Assembly: GCA_964511575.1 (NCBI GenBank)
Contig: CAZEFM010000008.1
Location: forward strand, 4,751-68,750
From: CALKHT01 sp964511575
GTDB lineage: Bacteria > Planctomycetota > Phycisphaerae > Phycisphaerales > Phycisphaeraceae
DNA: 64,000 nt
Reading direction: 5' to 3'
Part shown: one piece after another, positions 52,101 to 61,210 of the stretch
Layout: each line of letters opens with the position of its first letter
How positions within the stretch are numbered: position 1 is the first letter of the stretch
Program-made: the position numbers and the translations under genes
The notes under the pieces: model-generated
What the model saw: only the letters and a program-made list of their open reading frames with translations
Told to the model about the DNA's origin: nothing
Database searches by the model: none

Positions 52101-52189
52101 CCGCGTGGTACGGCGATGTTTTCCCCCGCAGCCGTGCCAACCACCGCCAGCATGGCGCCGCACACCCAACCGGTAACCGTTTTGCGCAT
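49139..52189 (-). CDS. Secreted DUF6288-type protein with discoidin and PDZ domains
   Basis: 1016 residues. Signal peptide at 1-22. Domains: F5/8 type C (discoidin) at about 140-285 ('ASSENLGQGADYTPIALAFDG' in part, 'FWHSRYQG', 'HRITIDFGEVRPVRTI'); PDZ at about 370-475 ('VRDGSPAAHAGLKRGDVIVAVDG' in part 'GLKRGDVIVAVDG'); an alpha-helical toroid at about 495-790 ('DNGEWGGYIRTSLAGLALL', 'LGHWPCAYTGLLVSEYYLATG' in part), and a second discoidin-like region at about 870-1010 ('AYPHHVVIDTM', 'LALSRDGREW'). The combination matches DUF6288 proteins from planctomycetes. Probably periplasmic or extracellular and glycan-binding; the toroid resembles glycan lyase or hydrolase folds, but no catalytic residues are evident. 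Last gene of the sialic-acid operon. Confidence 0.8.
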   Translation of the reverse strand: MRKTVTGWVCGAMLAVVGTAAGENIAVPRGDLQPSKLMHRAAAAPHNWRIVGNVEPRAWMLPGGTWALALPANAAIEQTVTLPALAEDRRQAAWYALFSVDLAGAEVDGASIVLEAFNPDSGAVLASQRITTEGTAPVGAQAAWRITASSENLGQGADYTPIALAFDGNPGTFWHSRYQGAQDALPHRITIDFGEVRPVRTITCLPRQDRSPNGIFREYAVYISNDGTTWNAPIARGRFNEPLRQEQRINLPPTTRTRYLAIEAIDTLGNGPFASAAEIRFLPAPPAEQTPTMQRAWLHIPADTLTNDREQRMGLRIRHDAGAAAIITNARLTRLHPQPSQRLLGRSNGGLGPDLLAAGAFGFDALLEHEQHVLAVTDVRDGSPAAHAGLKRGDVIVAVDGNPLPVNTCDPGWRWLEHGHEAVLGRAVLDAVARPAHAGGSTGMVRLQVLRAGRTEELLCRLNTPGPFAQNNWPRRNATVNVMLNDMIEHLARTQRDNGEWGGYIRTSLAGLALLSTRDQKYLPHVKRAVDWALNEYPTPFAFGTLGHWPCAYTGLLVSEYYLATGDQRVLPWLEANLRWAAATFHNSAWDMPTLGHGPPHLPYDNKSLVAPTVHLLLFEALARRAGIRSAIWDECLPFVMHAWSDPAQNGHGALGYNASHKDLEEFWSRTGLFALVCHHRRELPHVIKAAANIMRERFPWWRNSHAYGEPGGALGLIGLAQIDSRAFAEVMRELAFTFALAWEPGYGLRYTTPHMGAPYMEGDVTMNALYALVFTAAERRLHMTGATDRNWADVAMLPVRASQVRGWRDAQQRVHLLPRVPGAPVHFRLDGREPTASDPVYREPFPLNRPAVVTARTITPQGETGPVMRLQLGLPKTGWRVVDATGHTDRDEAIRRAQRAIDGLPHVAWLTDVGHRQNAYPHHVVIDTMRVQPIGGIRLQFVDAASAPTHIRLALSRDGREWTEVAAPQWENFQQERTIDLTAAHEARFVRFEALQSATNQLLQLAEIELFPPGD

Positions 52190-52300
52190 GGGATCCGCTC
52201 CCGAGCGGTGAATGGGCCGGCAATGCGCGCAACCCGTCCGCTGCTTCGTGTTTCGTTGTACGGATGTATCGGTGCGGCCGATGTACGACCGCGTGTCTGG

Positions 52301-53245
52301 TCAGGCAGGAATCTGGTTCACGGTGTGCGTCACCAGCGCGTTGCCGCTGCGCATCACCTCCAGTTGTGAGCCTTTTTCAAGCAGTTGTTGCATGGTCTGG
52401 TCATCGAGCGGTTCGATCGGCAGGCGCGGGGCGCCGACATCGATGCCGCGCAGCTTCATGAGCGCCTTGCCCGTTGCCACCACGCCGTACGTCAGCAACA
52501 GTTCGATCAGGTCGAGCACCTCGCGTGCCATGCGATGCGCCTGGTCGTGCTGGCCGGCGTTATACAGTTCGACCATACGCAGGTAATGGGGGGCGGCGTA
52601 GTTGTAGGTGCTGCCGATGGCGCTGGTCGCACCGCACGCCAACCCGCCCAGCAGCGCCTCATCAACGCCGAAGGGATTGTCGAATCGGCCGTCCTGCACG
52701 CCGAGGCATCGCTGGTAAAGGTACAGATTGGGGTCGTTGAACTTCACCCCGGCGAGGGTGGGCATTTCATCGCTGCCGCGTTCGAGGAACGCATCGGGCG
52801 CGACGGTGCACAGCGTCATTCCGGGCGAGTGATAGTAGTAGAACGGAAGTTTCGGCGCTTTGCTGGCGATGGCGGCGCAGTAGGCGACGAGTGCATTGAC
52901 GCTCGCCGGCTTGAAAAAGCTCGGGGCGATGGCGGAAACCGCATCCGCGCCGATCGCTTGGGCGTGGGCCGCCAGATCGCACGCTTCGGGCAGGCTCAGA
53001 TGCCCCACGTGCACGATCACACGAAGCGAGCCGTTCGCCACATCGACCCAGCGCTGGGCGATGTCTCTTCGCTCCTCGTGGGTGAGCGACAGGCCTTCCC
53101 CCGTCGTGCCGTTGATGTAAACGCCCCGGACCCCCGAGGTGTGCAGCCATTGGGCCTGCTGTTCGATCACGTCGAGCGCGACTCGGCCATCGCTGTCGAA
53201 AGGAGCGTGTGGTGCGGCGATGAACGTAAAGCCATTTTTACTCAT
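52301..53245 (-). CDS. nanA: N-acetylneuraminate lyase (DapA superfamily)
   Basis: 314 residues, close to the family length. Aldolase that splits N-acetylneuraminate into pyruvate and N-acetylmannosamine in the cytoplasm. Key residues: 'YINGTTGEGLSLT' (carboxylate-binding), Tyr138 in 'YYYHSPG' and Schiff-base Lys168 in 'AGVKFND'. Its ATG overlaps the end of the preceding sialidase gene by 8 bases, so they are coupled. Direct coupling to a sialidase makes the substrate call firm within a superfamily that otherwise varies. NanK and NanE are not in the window. Confidence 0.92.
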   Translation of the reverse strand: MSKNGFTFIAAPHAPFDSDGRVALDVIEQQAQWLHTSGVRGVYINGTTGEGLSLTHEERRDIAQRWVDVANGSLRVIVHVGHLSLPEACDLAAHAQAIGADAVSAIAPSFFKPASVNALVAYCAAIASKAPKLPFYYYHSPGMTLCTVAPDAFLERGSDEMPTLAGVKFNDPNLYLYQRCLGVQDGRFDNPFGVDEALLGGLACGATSAIGSTYNYAAPHYLRMVELYNAGQHDQAHRMAREVLDLIELLLTYGVVATGKALMKLRGIDVGAPRLPIEPLDDQTMQQLLEKGSQLEVMRSGNALVTHTVNQIPA

Positions 53246-55292
53246 GGGAACTCACAATCTCTTCCACCGGAATTACTTGAAAGACCAGATGTGCCCGGCT
53301 GCACTCATAAAGGATACCAACATGATCATCATTGATCATACTCAGGCACGAATAGCCGGCGCTGGAGCCCGCGTCCAGCAGCAACTGCGACTCGCTGGGC
53401 CAGGTGTCGCCGTGATCCGGGCTGTATTTGATGGTCATCATGCGGCGGGGCGGCGCGCCGACCGCGGGGTTGGAAAAGAAGAGGCCGTGCCGCATCGCAT
53501 CGCTGCGTTCATCAGCGCGGATGATGCTCGCCATGCAGGTGTGCGGCTCGGGCAGCGCCCGGCGGGAGGTGGGGTGTTCCTGCCAGGTTCGACCCATGTC
53601 GCGGGTGATCGCCACGGCACGCGACCCGCCGCGGTCATCGCGCATGTTGAGCATCAGCACGCCGTCGTTCAGTTCGACCACCTGCGATTCGGTGGTATGG
53701 CTGCGGGCGCCGGTGCCGATCCTCCACGTCGCGCCGCGGTCACTGCTGTAAATAATGGTGGAATGCGGCACGTTGTTCTCATCCTTGAACTGTGCGGGAA
53801 ACACCAGCGTGCCATCGCGCATCGTGATGCCTTTGCCCGGCCCGTTGAAGAGTAAACGCCACTTGGGGTCCTTCAATTGCGGCGTCACATTGATGGGGTC
53901 GGACCACGTGAGACCATCATCATCGCTGCGCGTCAGCACCAGTTGCCCGGTTTCCTCAGGCGTGATGCCGGGCCCCGAGCCGTGCCACGCGCGATTGCCC
54001 TGGCTCCACAGCGCCGCCACCCAGATCGTGTTCGTTTGTGCATCGACCAGCACCGACGGATCGCCCACACCGTTGCCCCGGCTTCCCGGCATTGATTCAG
54101 GGTAATCCAGAATCGCTCGCATCGGCTCCCACGTGCGTCCGCCATCCGTGCTGCGGCTCATGCCCACATCGATGTTGGCGGGCAGATCCGGCCAGCCGGT
54201 CCAGCGAATGTCGTACACGGCAATCAGCGTGCCTTCGTTCGTCGTTGCCAACCCGGGAATGCGGTAGACGCTTGAACCATCATCGCCGCCGTCACGCACC
54301 GACACGCCCAATCGCTGCACCGGCGACACCCTCGGGGAAGCGATGCGCAGCATGCGGCCGTTGCTCAGCCGGATGCTGGTGATGCGGCCAGCTACGCGAT
54401 GCAGCAGCGGGGCGTCCTCACGCAACGTCACACACAACCAAAGATCGTTCATTTCCTCCTGCAACTGCAGTTGACCGTCGATCACACCCATGCCGTGTGT
54501 CGCCTGCGAAGCACCCAGCGCTTCACCCCATTGTTCAGGTGCCGCAAAGCCTTCGGCGTTCACCCGGCCGGGCCCCATCACCAGTTCGACGGAGGCGACA
54601 TCGTCAAGCCGGGTCGTGCCCTCCAGCGTGAACGTAACAGACGTGACTGACAGCGGCGACAACGTGCCCGACGTCGCCAGCCGAACGCCCGCAATCGGAT
54701 TGCGTGGCTTGTTCGTCAGCACAGGCAGCCGTACGTTCAACGGATGAGCTCCGGTCAGTGTCATCGGTGTCGGTGGCGTGATGCGAACCTGGCGCATCAG
54801 CACGCCGCCTTCGGGATGACTCGTCGCGGTGAAGCGCAACTGCCTCACTCCTGTTGGCAGCGGGATGCGCACGCGCGTCGGAAAATCCCCCACGCGCACC
54901 TCGCGATCGCCGTTGTAGATCTCCTGCCACGCATCGCCGATGCGCGCTTCGATGCGATAGTGAAACGGCCCGCGCGAGGTCCAACGTTCCACATCAAAGG
55001 AAAGCACCTCGCCGCCGCGCGTTGCGTCGTTCAGCGACAGCTCGATCGTACGGTCGTCCCCGCCCATGATGCGCAGCACCTTGTTGCCGCGCAGCTCGTG
55101 AATACTGGCATGACCCGGCGCGCTGTGCCACTGTCCGCCGTTGCTGCGCCACTGCGTGAGCGGTCCCGCCTCCGGTCGCGTGAAATCTTCCACCAGACGG
55201 GTTTGTCCGTTCGCCGGTACAGCCGTGCAGACGCACAGCGCAACAAACAAGAGGTATGCCCCCGCGGTGATCGATCGTCCGATGCTCAACAT
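53238..55292 (-). CDS. Secreted sialidase with N-terminal accessory domains
   Basis: 684 residues from ATG 55292 (a TTG one codon earlier is the alternative). Signal peptide at about 1-30 ('AVPANG-Q'). Residues about 30-180 form a beta-sandwich ('TRLVEDFTRPEAGPL'); about 190-325 fits the N-terminal domain of Bacteroides-type BNR sialidases ('LPVLTNKPRNPIAGVRLA'). The propeller (about 335-680) has 'SSVYRIPGLA', Asp boxes 'STDGGRTW', 'SDDDGLTW', 'SSDRGATW' and 'SPDHGDTW', plus 'EPHTCMASII' and 'GILYECS' for the catalytic Glu and Tyr. Releases sialic acid for the lyase encoded next. No anchor or sorting signal. Confidence 0.92.
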   Translation of the reverse strand: MLSIGRSITAGAYLLFVALCVCTAVPANGQTRLVEDFTRPEAGPLTQWRSNGGQWHSAPGHASIHELRGNKVLRIMGGDDRTIELSLNDATRGGEVLSFDVERWTSRGPFHYRIEARIGDAWQEIYNGDREVRVGDFPTRVRIPLPTGVRQLRFTATSHPEGGVLMRQVRITPPTPMTLTGAHPLNVRLPVLTNKPRNPIAGVRLATSGTLSPLSVTSVTFTLEGTTRLDDVASVELVMGPGRVNAEGFAAPEQWGEALGASQATHGMGVIDGQLQLQEEMNDLWLCVTLREDAPLLHRVAGRITSIRLSNGRMLRIASPRVSPVQRLGVSVRDGGDDGSSVYRIPGLATTNEGTLIAVYDIRWTGWPDLPANIDVGMSRSTDGGRTWEPMRAILDYPESMPGSRGNGVGDPSVLVDAQTNTIWVAALWSQGNRAWHGSGPGITPEETGQLVLTRSDDDGLTWSDPINVTPQLKDPKWRLLFNGPGKGITMRDGTLVFPAQFKDENNVPHSTIIYSSDRGATWRIGTGARSHTTESQVVELNDGVLMLNMRDDRGGSRAVAITRDMGRTWQEHPTSRRALPEPHTCMASIIRADERSDAMRHGLFFSNPAVGAPPRRMMTIKYSPDHGDTWPSESQLLLDAGSSAGYSCLSMINDDHVGILYECSRAHLVFQVIPVEEIVSSHE

Positions 55293-55338
55293 CAATTCCG
55301 CTTTCTTTCGGATGAAGGGGTTCGTTCCCGCACGGTGC

Positions 55339-57282
55339 TTACGGTCGCACGCGACGCATCAGCAGAGGTGTCACCGAACTCAACAGTCCCAACGTGCCGG
55401 GCTCGGGAACATTGCTGACCACCGCGCTGAATGTTGTGCCGATGCGAATCTCATCAATGCTCCACGTCACGTTCGCGCCGCCTGCGATGCGAATCGATTC
55501 GATCAGCGCATCGCTGTTCGTGCCGGTCGTGCCGACCAGCGTCCAGTCCATGTCGACATCGCTGTCGGGAACAACGTCCTTGCCGTCGAAAAAGACCTTG
55601 AGAAACAGTTGGTCATGGTTGTCCGCATCGCTGTCGTCCTGCGCAGCGATCCTGAAGACAAGCAGTACGCGGTCCTGCCGCGACAGCGCGCCGAACGCGC
55701 CATGCACCGTCTCGCCCAGCTCGTTGAGGAAGAAGTGTTCCTGGCTTCCGACGCCGAAGGCTGCACGCGTTTGTCCCGCGCCGTCGCGCAGCAGCACATC
55801 GAGAAACTCGCCGCTGCTGTCGTTGCTGGAAGTGTCGAACGCCTGGGTGACATGCATCGCGATGTACGTATCGCCCTCGGCGTTGAGGTCGATCGGGGTG
55901 GCGAGGCGACGTTCGATGTGCTGGCCGCGCACCAGATCCACGCGTCCCGCCTCCGTGGGGAAACGGGCGATGTTCATTTCCAGATCGTCCGCCACGAACG
56001 TGCCCGTGCCCTGCCACGCGCCGGACCAGCCCATGCCGCCGCGATCGCGCAGCACCGTGTTGCCGAAACCATCGTAATGCGTCAATTCGCGGTGATGCGG
56101 CTGGCCCTCCAGATGCGCCAGTTGCACGTTCACAAAACGAATGATCGTGTTGCCCGTCGCTTCATACACCAGCCCGATCGACTTGTCCGGCAGCACATCC
56201 AGCACGGAATAGGCCGCATGGCCCGGCACGATCAGCACGGGGTTGATGAACGTGCGGCCTTCATCGTAGCTCGTCCAGATGCCGATGTTGGTGCGGTTGT
56301 TGCCCGTGCCCAGGTCGCTGCCCAGCGGCCCGGCGAAGAGAATGCGGTCGCGATCATCGCCTTCCCGTTTGGCGGAGTACCGCACCAGTGCGGTGTCGAC
56401 AGGGGTGATGGTGATGTCGCCATTCATGACAGGCGACCATGTTTCGCCGCCGTCGCTGCTGATCCATCGCTTGCGCACGTTGCCGCCGGTCTGACGCGCA
56501 TCGTACATCAGGTCGCCGTTGGTCAGTTCGATGATCTCCGATTCATCGCCGCCCGCGCCCTGCGTGATCGCACCGGCCTTCCACGTCACGCCGTTGTCAT
56601 CGCTGAAGATCGGCACCGAGTTCATCGCCCCGCCGTCACGGCGATGCGACGGCACGACCAGCCGACCGTTGCGCGCCGGATCGGTCTGCCATTTGAGTTG
56701 AATGCCGATGCCCGGGCCGCTGTTGAGCGCATTCCAGTTCGGGTCCTTCACCTGATCGTTGATGTTCCGAGGCTCGGACCACGTCAGGCCGTTGTCCGTC
56801 GACACGCGATGAATCAGCACCGAGGAGTTGTCGCCCAGCCCTTTGGGTACGTGGATCTGCCCCGCGCCGTCGGGCCATTGCACGTACATGAGGTGCACGT
56901 GCCCCGTTTCGTGATCCACGAACGCACGCGGGTCGGAATAGTCAAAGCGACTGTCGTGATGCAGCACGGTGTAGTCGCTCCATGTCCTGCCGCCATCGGT
57001 CGATCGCTTGACGGCCATGTCGATGGGGAAGCCCGCGTGTCCGGGATCGCTGTTGTTGCGTCGTGCTTCGGCGAAGGCGAGCAGGGTGCCGTCCGGCGCG
57101 ACGATGAAGCTGGGGATACGGTAGTGGTTGGTGCCGGTGGGGCCCTCCGTGCCGCCGACGAAGATGTCGCTTTGCATGGGCGGATCGATCGCCGCCCGCG
57201 CCGAGGATACACCGAGGGTGCCAACGGCAAGCATACCCGCTGCAGCCGCCGTCAACGGCAACCGTTGTCGCTTCGAAATCAT
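55339..57282 (-). CDS. Sialidase with PEP-CTERM sorting signal
   Basis: 647 residues from ATG 57282, which has GGAG at the right distance (ATG 57291, three codons earlier, is also possible). Signal peptide at about 1-30. The propeller at about 35-390 has 'NHYRIPSFIV', 'STDGGRTW', 'STDNGLTW', 'SDDNGVTW', 'SSDGGETW' and 'IGLVYEATG'. A beta-sandwich domain follows at about 410-615 ('LTHYDGFGNTVL', 'WSIDEIRIGTTFSAVV'). The end is a PEP-CTERM signal with 'VPEPGTLGLL' but a weak basic tail ('RRVRP'). An exosortase-sorted sialidase is unusual and places the activity at the cell surface. Second enzyme gene of the sialic-acid operon. Confidence 0.9.
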   Translation of the reverse strand: MISKRQRLPLTAAAAGMLAVGTLGVSSARAAIDPPMQSDIFVGGTEGPTGTNHYRIPSFIVAPDGTLLAFAEARRNNSDPGHAGFPIDMAVKRSTDGGRTWSDYTVLHHDSRFDYSDPRAFVDHETGHVHLMYVQWPDGAGQIHVPKGLGDNSSVLIHRVSTDNGLTWSEPRNINDQVKDPNWNALNSGPGIGIQLKWQTDPARNGRLVVPSHRRDGGAMNSVPIFSDDNGVTWKAGAITQGAGGDESEIIELTNGDLMYDARQTGGNVRKRWISSDGGETWSPVMNGDITITPVDTALVRYSAKREGDDRDRILFAGPLGSDLGTGNNRTNIGIWTSYDEGRTFINPVLIVPGHAAYSVLDVLPDKSIGLVYEATGNTIIRFVNVQLAHLEGQPHHRELTHYDGFGNTVLRDRGGMGWSGAWQGTGTFVADDLEMNIARFPTEAGRVDLVRGQHIERRLATPIDLNAEGDTYIAMHVTQAFDTSSNDSSGEFLDVLLRDGAGQTRAAFGVGSQEHFFLNELGETVHGAFGALSRQDRVLLVFRIAAQDDSDADNHDQLFLKVFFDGKDVVPDSDVDMDWTLVGTTGTNSDALIESIRIAGGANVTWSIDEIRIGTTFSAVVSNVPEPGTLGLLSSVTPLLMRRVRP

Positions 57283-57439
57283 GATGTCCATCTCCAGGGA
57301 GCGTTCAAGCCCCGCTCACCGCCGTCGGCACGAACGTGGTGGTTCGCGCTGCGTGACGTTGTGTAGCCGGCCGTGCCGTTGTGTGGTGTGAAAGCCGCTG
57401 ATGCGCCTTTCGACGCGCCAGCGGAGAGGTCGCGTTTTC

Positions 57440-58153
57440 TTACGCACGGCGACGCCGCAGCATCAGCACGCTTCCCAATCCCATCAGCGCCAGGCTTGCC
57501 GGTTCAGGCACGAAGGTGGCGACGAAGACCGCGTCATAGGCCGTGTCCTTCGGGTTGAATCGCGTCGCGTCAACTGCATCGTGCAGGGTTCCCGAACCGA
57601 AGGTGACGTTTGCGTTGTTGCTGACACGCAGCCGGCCACTCGCCCAGATAGGGGTGAAGCCATCGTCGCTCGGGTCGCCCGCTGCATTCGAGAAGTAAAA
57701 GTAGTAGGTCGTGTCCGCCGACAGCGCCAGGTTGTCGAACGTGAAGTTCACCACGCGCTGAGGCTGCCCGGCGCCATCGTGCGACATGTCAACGATGTTC
57801 GTCGAGTCGCCGACCCACGACGCGGCATCGGCGTTCTGCGTGGTGTAGACCTTCAGCAGCACCGCCGAATCATCGCCGGCCAGTCCGCCGGGCACCGCAC
57901 CGTTGCCGCCGGCATGCAACAGCGCCAGATCGCTCAGGAGCAGCGTGCCGCCGAGGGAACCGGTCGACGTCAGTGCCGGGTCATCGAACCGAACGCTGAA
58001 ACCCAGGTACGACCCCCAGCCGCCACTGGGCAGATCCGTGCCGTCGATCGGGTTGTTCTGGTTGTACACCTGGACCACGTTGGCCGACGCCGAGGCGAGC
58101 GGGATCAGGGCTGCCAGTGCCGCCGCTGCGAATATGCGTGTGTGTTTCCTCAT
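57440..58153 (-). CDS. PEP-CTERM sorting-signal protein
   Basis: 237 residues. Signal peptide at 1-24 ('ASASA-N'). The mature part is beta-rich with 'VYNQNNPIDGTDLPSGGWG', 'LALSADTTYYFYFSNA' and 'NNANVTFGSGTLHDAV', similar to short secreted PEP-CTERM proteins of no known function. Sorting signal 'VPEPASLALMGLGSVLML' and four Arg at the end. It follows the pseudopilin on the same strand (83-bp gap with a GCGGGA/TCCCGC hairpin at 58202-58216) and precedes the PEP-CTERM sialidase. Likely a surface glycan-binding component. Confidence 0.85.
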   Translation of the reverse strand: MRKHTRIFAAAALAALIPLASASANVVQVYNQNNPIDGTDLPSGGWGSYLGFSVRFDDPALTSTGSLGGTLLLSDLALLHAGGNGAVPGGLAGDDSAVLLKVYTTQNADAASWVGDSTNIVDMSHDGAGQPQRVVNFTFDNLALSADTTYYFYFSNAAGDPSDDGFTPIWASGRLRVSNNANVTFGSGTLHDAVDATRFNPKDTAYDAVFVATFVPEPASLALMGLGSVLMLRRRRA

Positions 58154-58236
58154 GATTCGTTCTCCTTCAAATGGGTCTCGTTACGAAGTGAATGGCGTGT
58201 GGCGGGACGCTCCCGCGTGACGCCGGGTATGCGCCA

Positions 58237-59019
<783 letters not shown>

Positions 59020-59092
59020 AAGAAGGCTCGCTATTCAGAGGGTGAACCCGAACCAGAAACGCCACACTGTCATCTTGCCGCGATATCGCGTA

Positions 59093-60166
59093 TCACGGCG
59101 TTACCAACTCGACGGGAACCAGCACCTGCGCGGGGTCCGGCACGCGACCGGCCGCGCGGGCGGCAAGCATTTGCGCTAAATGTTTGATCTGTTCAGACGA
59201 CGACAACACAGGACGCACCGTTGCGTAAGGACGGGCCGCGCGGTCATCCTGCCAGCCGCTGATCACGTCCACTTCCACGCCCATTTCCGCGGCGATCCGA
59301 ACCACCCGGTCGGCGTAGAAGTTCGTTCGACACATGAAGGCGGTGGGGCGGGGCGTCTGGCTCAGCATGTCGCGAATCTCTGATGCGACCTGCTCCTCCA
59401 TCGGCGCTACGCTGCGGATCGTCAGGCAATCCAGGCTCACGCAGGCGCGATGCAGTTCCTGCGAGATGGCCTCCAGCACCAGATTGTCACCGCGACGCCA
59501 TTCATTACGTGTCAGGAACACGAACCGATCGTGGCCGCGCGACACCAGATGCCGCGCCATCAGTTGTCCGATCTGCGCCTGATCGCTTTCCACAAAGGGC
59601 ATGTTCTCGATGCCCGGGTAGACCGACCCGAAGTTCACCACCGGCACGCCGCTGCTCGTTGCCATCTGCTGAATCGCGTGCGATGCGAAGATCAGCAGCA
59701 GCCCCTCCCTCTTGCGCGACGTCTTGATCTGATCGATGATCTGCTCGGTGATGGTCGCGGCGTTGTGGGCCGGCACGTACCGGATGTGCACCGCCACCTC
59801 AGGCAGCACCCGCCCGAACGTTTCGACGAACAGCTCCGCCTTGATCGTTCGCGTGCGGTGCCAATCGAGCGCCATCACCACGTGCACCGCCTGCAACCCC
59901 GCCGCATTGGACAGATAGTCCGCTTCGAAGTTCGGCCCGATGAAGGTGCCGCTGCGCCGCTGCCGCGACAGAACCTGGCGATCCGCCAGATGTCGCATCG
60001 CTTCGTTCAGGACGCTTTTCTGGACGCGAAAGACGCGCTGCGCCTCTTCGGAAGTGAGGTAGCGATCGCCCGGTGCCAGGCCGCGGACACGAATGTCATC
60101 CATCAGCCGGCCGACCAGGTCCGCCACGCGCGGATGCAACCGATCTTCGACAGTCGAACTGCTCAT
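59093..60166 (-). CDS. GntR-type DNA-binding / LacI-type sensor transcription regulator
   Basis: 357 residues from ATG 60166, with GAGGGG close upstream. Winged helix at about 10-75 ('DIRVRGLAPGDRYLTSEEAQ', 'RQVLSRQRRSGTFIG') and a LacI-type sugar-binding domain at about 90-350 ('ARHLVSRGHDRFVFLTRNEW', 'RIAAEMGVEVDVISG'). Paralogue of the regulator at 44800-45876. It sits at the head of the pseudopilin/PEP-CTERM/sialidase/NanA operon and probably controls it in response to sialic acid or a breakdown product; ligand inferred from context only. Confidence 0.9.
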   Translation of the reverse strand: MSSSTVEDRLHPRVADLVGRLMDDIRVRGLAPGDRYLTSEEAQRVFRVQKSVLNEAMRHLADRQVLSRQRRSGTFIGPNFEADYLSNAAGLQAVHVVMALDWHRTRTIKAELFVETFGRVLPEVAVHIRYVPAHNAATITEQIIDQIKTSRKREGLLLIFASHAIQQMATSSGVPVVNFGSVYPGIENMPFVESDQAQIGQLMARHLVSRGHDRFVFLTRNEWRRGDNLVLEAISQELHRACVSLDCLTIRSVAPMEEQVASEIRDMLSQTPRPTAFMCRTNFYADRVVRIAAEMGVEVDVISGWQDDRAARPYATVRPVLSSSEQIKHLAQMLAARAAGRVPDPAQVLVPVELVTP

Positions 60167-60654
60167 GCCCCTCAATTTACCTAGAAGAGAGAAAAGGTCA
60201 AGAATAATTTAATAAAGGTTGAAGATTTAAAAAAAGTATGTAAGTCTATGAAAAACAGGGATATATTTAGGTTTGCAGTCGTGGGGATGCGATTTCTTTT
60301 TTGAATATTACTGGGCATGCGGGCACGGATGAGCGACGTTCAATGGGGTGAAAAGGTCCGGCGGTGGAGGCGTAAGGTCCGGCTGTTTCAGGGGTTGCCG
60401 CGATGGAGTCTGGGGGTGCCCCCGATTGACCGCGATTTCAGCCCGGATGGAAAGGTCTCATAAGGTCCGCGCGAGCCGGGCGGAGGGCGTGAAGGTTCGC
60501 CTGCCCGATCCGCTCCGGCCGTTCGCCGGCCGCGGCGGAGCCGTCCGTCGGCCGTGACCAGGTTTTTTGTGTGAGTGTGTCCTAATCCGGCGGGCAAGTG
60601 TGGTTCTCTTATGGATCGCAATGAGGAGCAGCATGCGCCTGTGCGAGATATCTG
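60167..60654. other. Divergent intergenic region with AT-rich island
   Basis: This 488-bp gap separates the sialic-acid regulator (minus) from an ECF sigma factor (plus). The first 150 bp are strongly AT-rich (for example 'AAGAATAATTTAATAAAGG'), like the promoter region of the paralogous regulator at 44800. The centre holds five AAGGT-type direct repeats (listed separately). I found no ORF with family features in it. Confidence 0.5.
60353..60499 (+). repeat. Five helically spaced AAGGTCCG-type direct repeats
   Basis: AAGGTCCG at 60353-60360, 60374-60381 and 60462-60469; AAGGTCTC at 60452-60459; AAGGTTCG at 60492-60499. Steps are 21, 78, 10 and 30 bp, so most are close to whole helical turns. 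All point the same way, 155-300 bp before the sigma factor start. Possible binding sites of an activator. Confidence 0.45.
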
Positions 60655-61206
60655 ATGCTTGAGCATGAGCGGTCATCCACGATTCAGGGGGACGCCGGCG
60701 AGGCGGAGTTCGTGCGCCTGCTGGTGCGCTATCAGCGGCGGGTGTTCGCGTACATTTTCGCGCTGGTGCCGCATCGCGACGACGCGGAGGACATTCTTCA
60801 GGAGGCCTGCACGGTGTTGTGGGCGAGGCGTGCCGACTTTCAGCCGGGCACCGACTTTCTCGCCTGGGCCTGCCGCGTTGCTTACTGGGAGGTGCGTCAG
60901 TTTCGGACGAAGCAGGCGCGGCAGCGCGTGCGCTTCTCGCAGCCGGCGCTCGATATGCTCGCCGAACGGTTGCTGCAGCGGATGCCGGAGGTGGATGAAC
61001 GACAGGAAGCGCTGCGGATGTGCCTGTCGAAATTGAGCGATCGCGATCGGCAGTTCGTCCTGGCGCGGTATGAGCCGGGCGGATCGGTCGCGGGTGCGGC
61101 CCAGCAGGCGGGGCGATCCATGGCCGCCGCCTACAAATCGCTGGCGCGCATTCGCCGGGCGCTTACGGATTGTGTCGCCAATCGACTGCTGCTTTCATCG
61201 GAATGA
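60655..61206 (+). CDS. ECF RNA polymerase sigma factor (Rhodopirellula/Verrucomicrobium type)
   Basis: 183 residues. Region 2 at about 18-85: 'YQRRVFAYIFALVPHRDDAE' and 'DILQEACTVLWARR', then 'DFLAWACRVAYWEVRQFR'. Region 4 at about 118-175: 'CLSKLSDRDRQFVLARYEPG' and helix-turn-helix 'SVAGAAQQAGRSMAAAYKSL'. Same group as the sigma factor at 6374-6934. Four bases separate its stop from the next start, a FecR-domain protein, so the pair is likely a membrane-signal switch for the pseudopilin and PEP-CTERM-like genes downstream. Confidence 0.92.
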   Translation: MLEHERSSTIQGDAGEAEFVRLLVRYQRRVFAYIFALVPHRDDAEDILQEACTVLWARRADFQPGTDFLAWACRVAYWEVRQFRTKQARQRVRFSQPALDMLAERLLQRMPEVDERQEALRMCLSKLSDRDRQFVLARYEPGGSVAGAAQQAGRSMAAAYKSLARIRRALTDCVANRLLLSSE

Positions 61207-61210
61207 AACG

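Noticed and set aside
55141..57366. 741-codon ORF on the plus strand
   Set aside because: Lies opposite the sialidase with sorting signal; composition dominated by Arg/His/Val/Ala and no family motif.
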